NCBI RefSeq assembly: GCF_002931555.1
Contig: NZ_PSTZ01000011.1
Coordinates: 62,001 to 126,000 of the forward strand
Direction of reading: 5' to 3'
Length of the DNA: 64,000 bases
DNA from: Pseudoclavibacter sp. RFBB5
Lineage (GTDB): Bacteria > Actinomycetota > Actinomycetes > Actinomycetales > Microbacteriaceae
The notes below the pieces were generated by a model that searched no databases, was not told where the DNA came from, and worked only from the letters and a program-made list of their open reading frames with translations. Positions 62,765-64,000 of the stretch are shown here, one piece after another. A program made the translations under genes and the position numbers. Within the stretch, counting starts at the first letter, position 1. Each line of letters opens with the position of its first letter.

Positions 62765-62870
62765 CGATCACTGCCAGCCAATTGGCCCTGGATGCGAGCC
62801 AGACCTCAATCGCTGCCAGCCGAATGGCCCTCATCGCGCCCTCGATGAGGGCCACTTGACTGGCAGTGAT
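62765..62870. repeat. CTGCCAG/TGGCCC repeat cluster, copies 1-3
   Basis: Copy 1 (62765-62789) and copy 2 (62809-62836) are direct; copy 3 (62843-62870) is inverted. Copies 2 and 3 pair over 28 positions with four mismatches around a 6-base loop. Located in the convergent gap between MFS and CPBP genes. Confidence 0.85.
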
Positions 62871-62880
62871 CGCGACGGGA

Positions 62881-63426
62881 TCATCCTGCGATGAGGCCAG
62901 CCGCGAGGTTGGCTACGACATGCACGACGGCGCCCGGAACGAACGTGCCCGTCTTCTCGCGCAGCCAGCCGAGCATCCACCCCGCCGCGAACTGCACCGG
63001 GATGATCGGCCACAGGCGGACGTCGATGAGCAGCAGTGCAGAGTGCGGGAGCACGAACAGCGTCGATTGAACGAGGTTCCCGACGGCGAAACCGAGCCGC
63101 CGAACGAAGACTCCCCCGAGCAGACCACGGAAGAAGACTTCCTCACCGACCGCGCGCAGCACCATCGACACCGCGACACCGACCGACGTGACCCTGGTCA
63201 CCGTGACTCCGGGCGCGGCGAGCGCCTCCTCCGGGATGAGCACTATCGCGAGCCAACCGGTGAGGAGCAGCGGCAAGAGGAGCAGCGCCGCCAAGCGGTA
63301 GGCGGAGGCTGAGCCCCAGGATGCGCCGAGCCTGTCGAGCGCTGAGCGCAGCGTGCGGTGCTCCCCGCGCGACTGCACCAGCACGTAGACCAGCGCGGGG
63401 AGGCAGAACACGACGAACTCGACCAC
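62881..63426 (-). CDS. CPBP intramembrane protease
   Basis: 181 residues, about six membrane helices. Motif 1 GEEVFFRGLLGGVFVRRL (EExxxR) and a later LPHSALLLIDVRLW plus VPGAVVHVVANLAAG. Shorter than the CPBP protein at 35 kb. Possible role in protein processing at the membrane; unproven. The gap after it contains the second half of the repeat family. Confidence 0.83.
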   Translation of the reverse strand: MVEFVVFCLPALVYVLVQSRGEHRTLRSALDRLGASWGSASAYRLAALLLLPLLLTGWLAIVLIPEEALAAPGVTVTRVTSVGVAVSMVLRAVGEEVFFRGLLGGVFVRRLGFAVGNLVQSTLFVLPHSALLLIDVRLWPIIPVQFAAGWMLGWLREKTGTFVPGAVVHVVANLAAGLIAG

Positions 63427-63514
63427 GGCCCGAGCCTAGCTGCGGGGTGGTGGCGCCCGCGGTATCCACCCGGTATCCGTCCCCACGCCCGCGCCCGCAG
63501 CATCCGTTCGGCAG

Positions 63515-63629
63515 TCGCTGCCAGTCAAGTGGCCCAATCGCCGCCGCACGACTCCATCGCTGCCAGCCAAGTGGCCCTTCAGCCTCTGCCAGAGGGGCTA
63601 CTTGACTGGCAGCGATCGAGTGCGGCGGC
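63515..63629. repeat. CTGCCAG/TGGCCC repeat cluster, copies 4-6
   Basis: Copy 4 (63515-63540) and copy 5 (63556-63580) are direct; copy 6 (63591-63615) is inverted. Flanking CGCCGCCGCAC (left of copy 5) and its complement (63619-63629) extend the copy 5/6 stem to about 37 positions with a 3-base bulge. Lies behind the GntP gene, so the hairpin falls at its 3' end. Confidence 0.82.
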
Positions 63630-63659
63630 GGATGCGTGCGCGGGTGGGGTGGGGTGGGG

Positions 63660-64000
63660 CTACGCGAGGCCCACGATCAGCCAGACGACGGAGCAGAGCA
63701 GGAAGCCGACGAGGCCGAGCACCGTCGTGAGGACCGTCCAGGTGCGAAGGCCGTCCGCGACGCTGAGGCCGAGGTAGCGGGTGACGACCCAGAAGCCCGA
63801 GTCGTTGACGTGCGACAGGCCGAGGGCGCCGAAGGACATCGCGAGGGCGAGGAGCGCGACCTGGATGGTGGAGTAGTCGCCTCCGAGGACCGACGCGCTG
63901 AGCAGCCCGGCTGTCGTGAGGATCGCCACGGTTGCCGACCCCTGCGCGGCTCGCAGCGCGAGCGAGATCAGGAAGGCCAGGAGCATGAGGGGCATTCCTG
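63660..64000 (-). CDS. GntP family permease, C-terminal part (runs off the window)
   Basis: Only the last 113 residues or so are inside the window: MLLAFLISLALRAAQGSATVAILTTAGLLSASVLGG, MSFGALGLSHVNDSGFWVVTRYLGLSVADGLRTWTVLTTVLGLVGFLL. The SHVNDSGFW block is a GntP hallmark, distinct from the permease at 41 kb. Gluconate or related acid import, partner genes lie outside the window. Confidence 0.85.
   Translation of the reverse strand, partial: GMPLMLLAFLISLALRAAQGSATVAILTTAGLLSASVLGGDYSTIQVALLALAMSFGALGLSHVNDSGFWVVTRYLGLSVADGLRTWTVLTTVLGLVGFLLCSVVWLIVGLA

Noticed and set aside
62765-63629. Reading the paired repeats as ends of an insertion sequence around the CPBP gene
   Set aside because: No transposase gene, no target-site duplication, and each locus has both orientations internally instead of one inverted end per side.

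Overview
The window is high-GC DNA with GTG/ATG starts, strong GGAGG-type ribosome sites, gene after gene joined by ATGA or TGATG overlaps, and an HspR/HAIR-controlled dnaK operon. Together with a 13E12-type DUF222/HNH gene, an Asp23/AmaP envelope-stress cluster and a GntR/TetR/IclR-rich catabolic gene set, this points to the chromosome of an actinobacterium, most likely a member of Microbacteriaceae. I see no rRNA, CRISPR array, insertion sequence, integrase or phage block. There is one tRNA, for Gly (CCC).

Layout. 0-3.3 kb: a small serine hydrolase, then a translationally coupled alkaline-shock (Asp23/AmaP) cluster and CsbD. 3.4-6.7 kb: a CinA-type amidohydrolase, a decayed reading frame and a GH3 beta-glucosidase. 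6.8-10.3 kb: a TetR repressor, an SDR, an alpha/beta hydrolase and a zinc-free quinone-oxidoreductase-like protein, linked by shared operator-like half-sites. 10.4-12 kb: a truncated MFS gene beside two unknown genes, a likely rearranged spot. 12.1-13.9 kb: an SDR with its XRE/MmyB-like regulator. 14-21.6 kb: a sugar-acid catabolism cluster (TRAP transporter, OtnK-type kinase, class II aldolase-type decarboxylase, two dehydrogenases, FCD-GntR regulator). 21.7-26.7 kb: heat-shock operon dnaK-grpE-dnaJ-hspR plus a fifth unknown gene, behind a promoter flanked by two HAIR sites.

26.9-37.7 kb: an oligopeptide-type ABC substrate-binding lipoprotein, an anchored unknown protein, an Atg22/UMF1-like MFS, an aldo/keto reductase, two overlapping CNNM/CorC proteins, a CPBP protease, a GCS2-type carboxylate-amine ligase and DoxX. 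37.7-43.3 kb: a second catabolic unit (IclR regulator; GntP permease, CaiB/BaiF CoA-transferase and HMG-CoA-lyase-like enzyme in one operon; divergent 2-hydroxyacid dehydrogenase) with an inverted repeat in the divergent promoter. 43.3-49.3 kb: a methyltransferase, an LLM flavin oxidoreductase and a surface operon (trypsin-like lipoprotein, second lipoprotein, DUF4333 protein). 49.5-53.7 kb: Nudix, a ferritin-like/VIT1 fusion, dCTP deaminase, tRNA-Gly, DUF3072 and a double PhnB-like protein. 53.8-57.9 kb: cardiolipin synthase and a TetR/DHA2 efflux pair with a perfect 24-bp palindrome. 57.9-64 kb: DUF222/HNH gene with an SOS-like box, DedA, MFS, CPBP protease and the C-terminal end of another GntP permease.

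The less expected signals are non-coding: long imperfect hairpins at gene 3' ends (a six-copy CTGCCAG...TGGCCC family at 62.8-63.6 kb and three of unrelated sequence but the same design), operator half-sites shared between two divergently placed units around 7.4 and 10.3 kb, and an SOS-like box in front of the DUF222/HNH gene.
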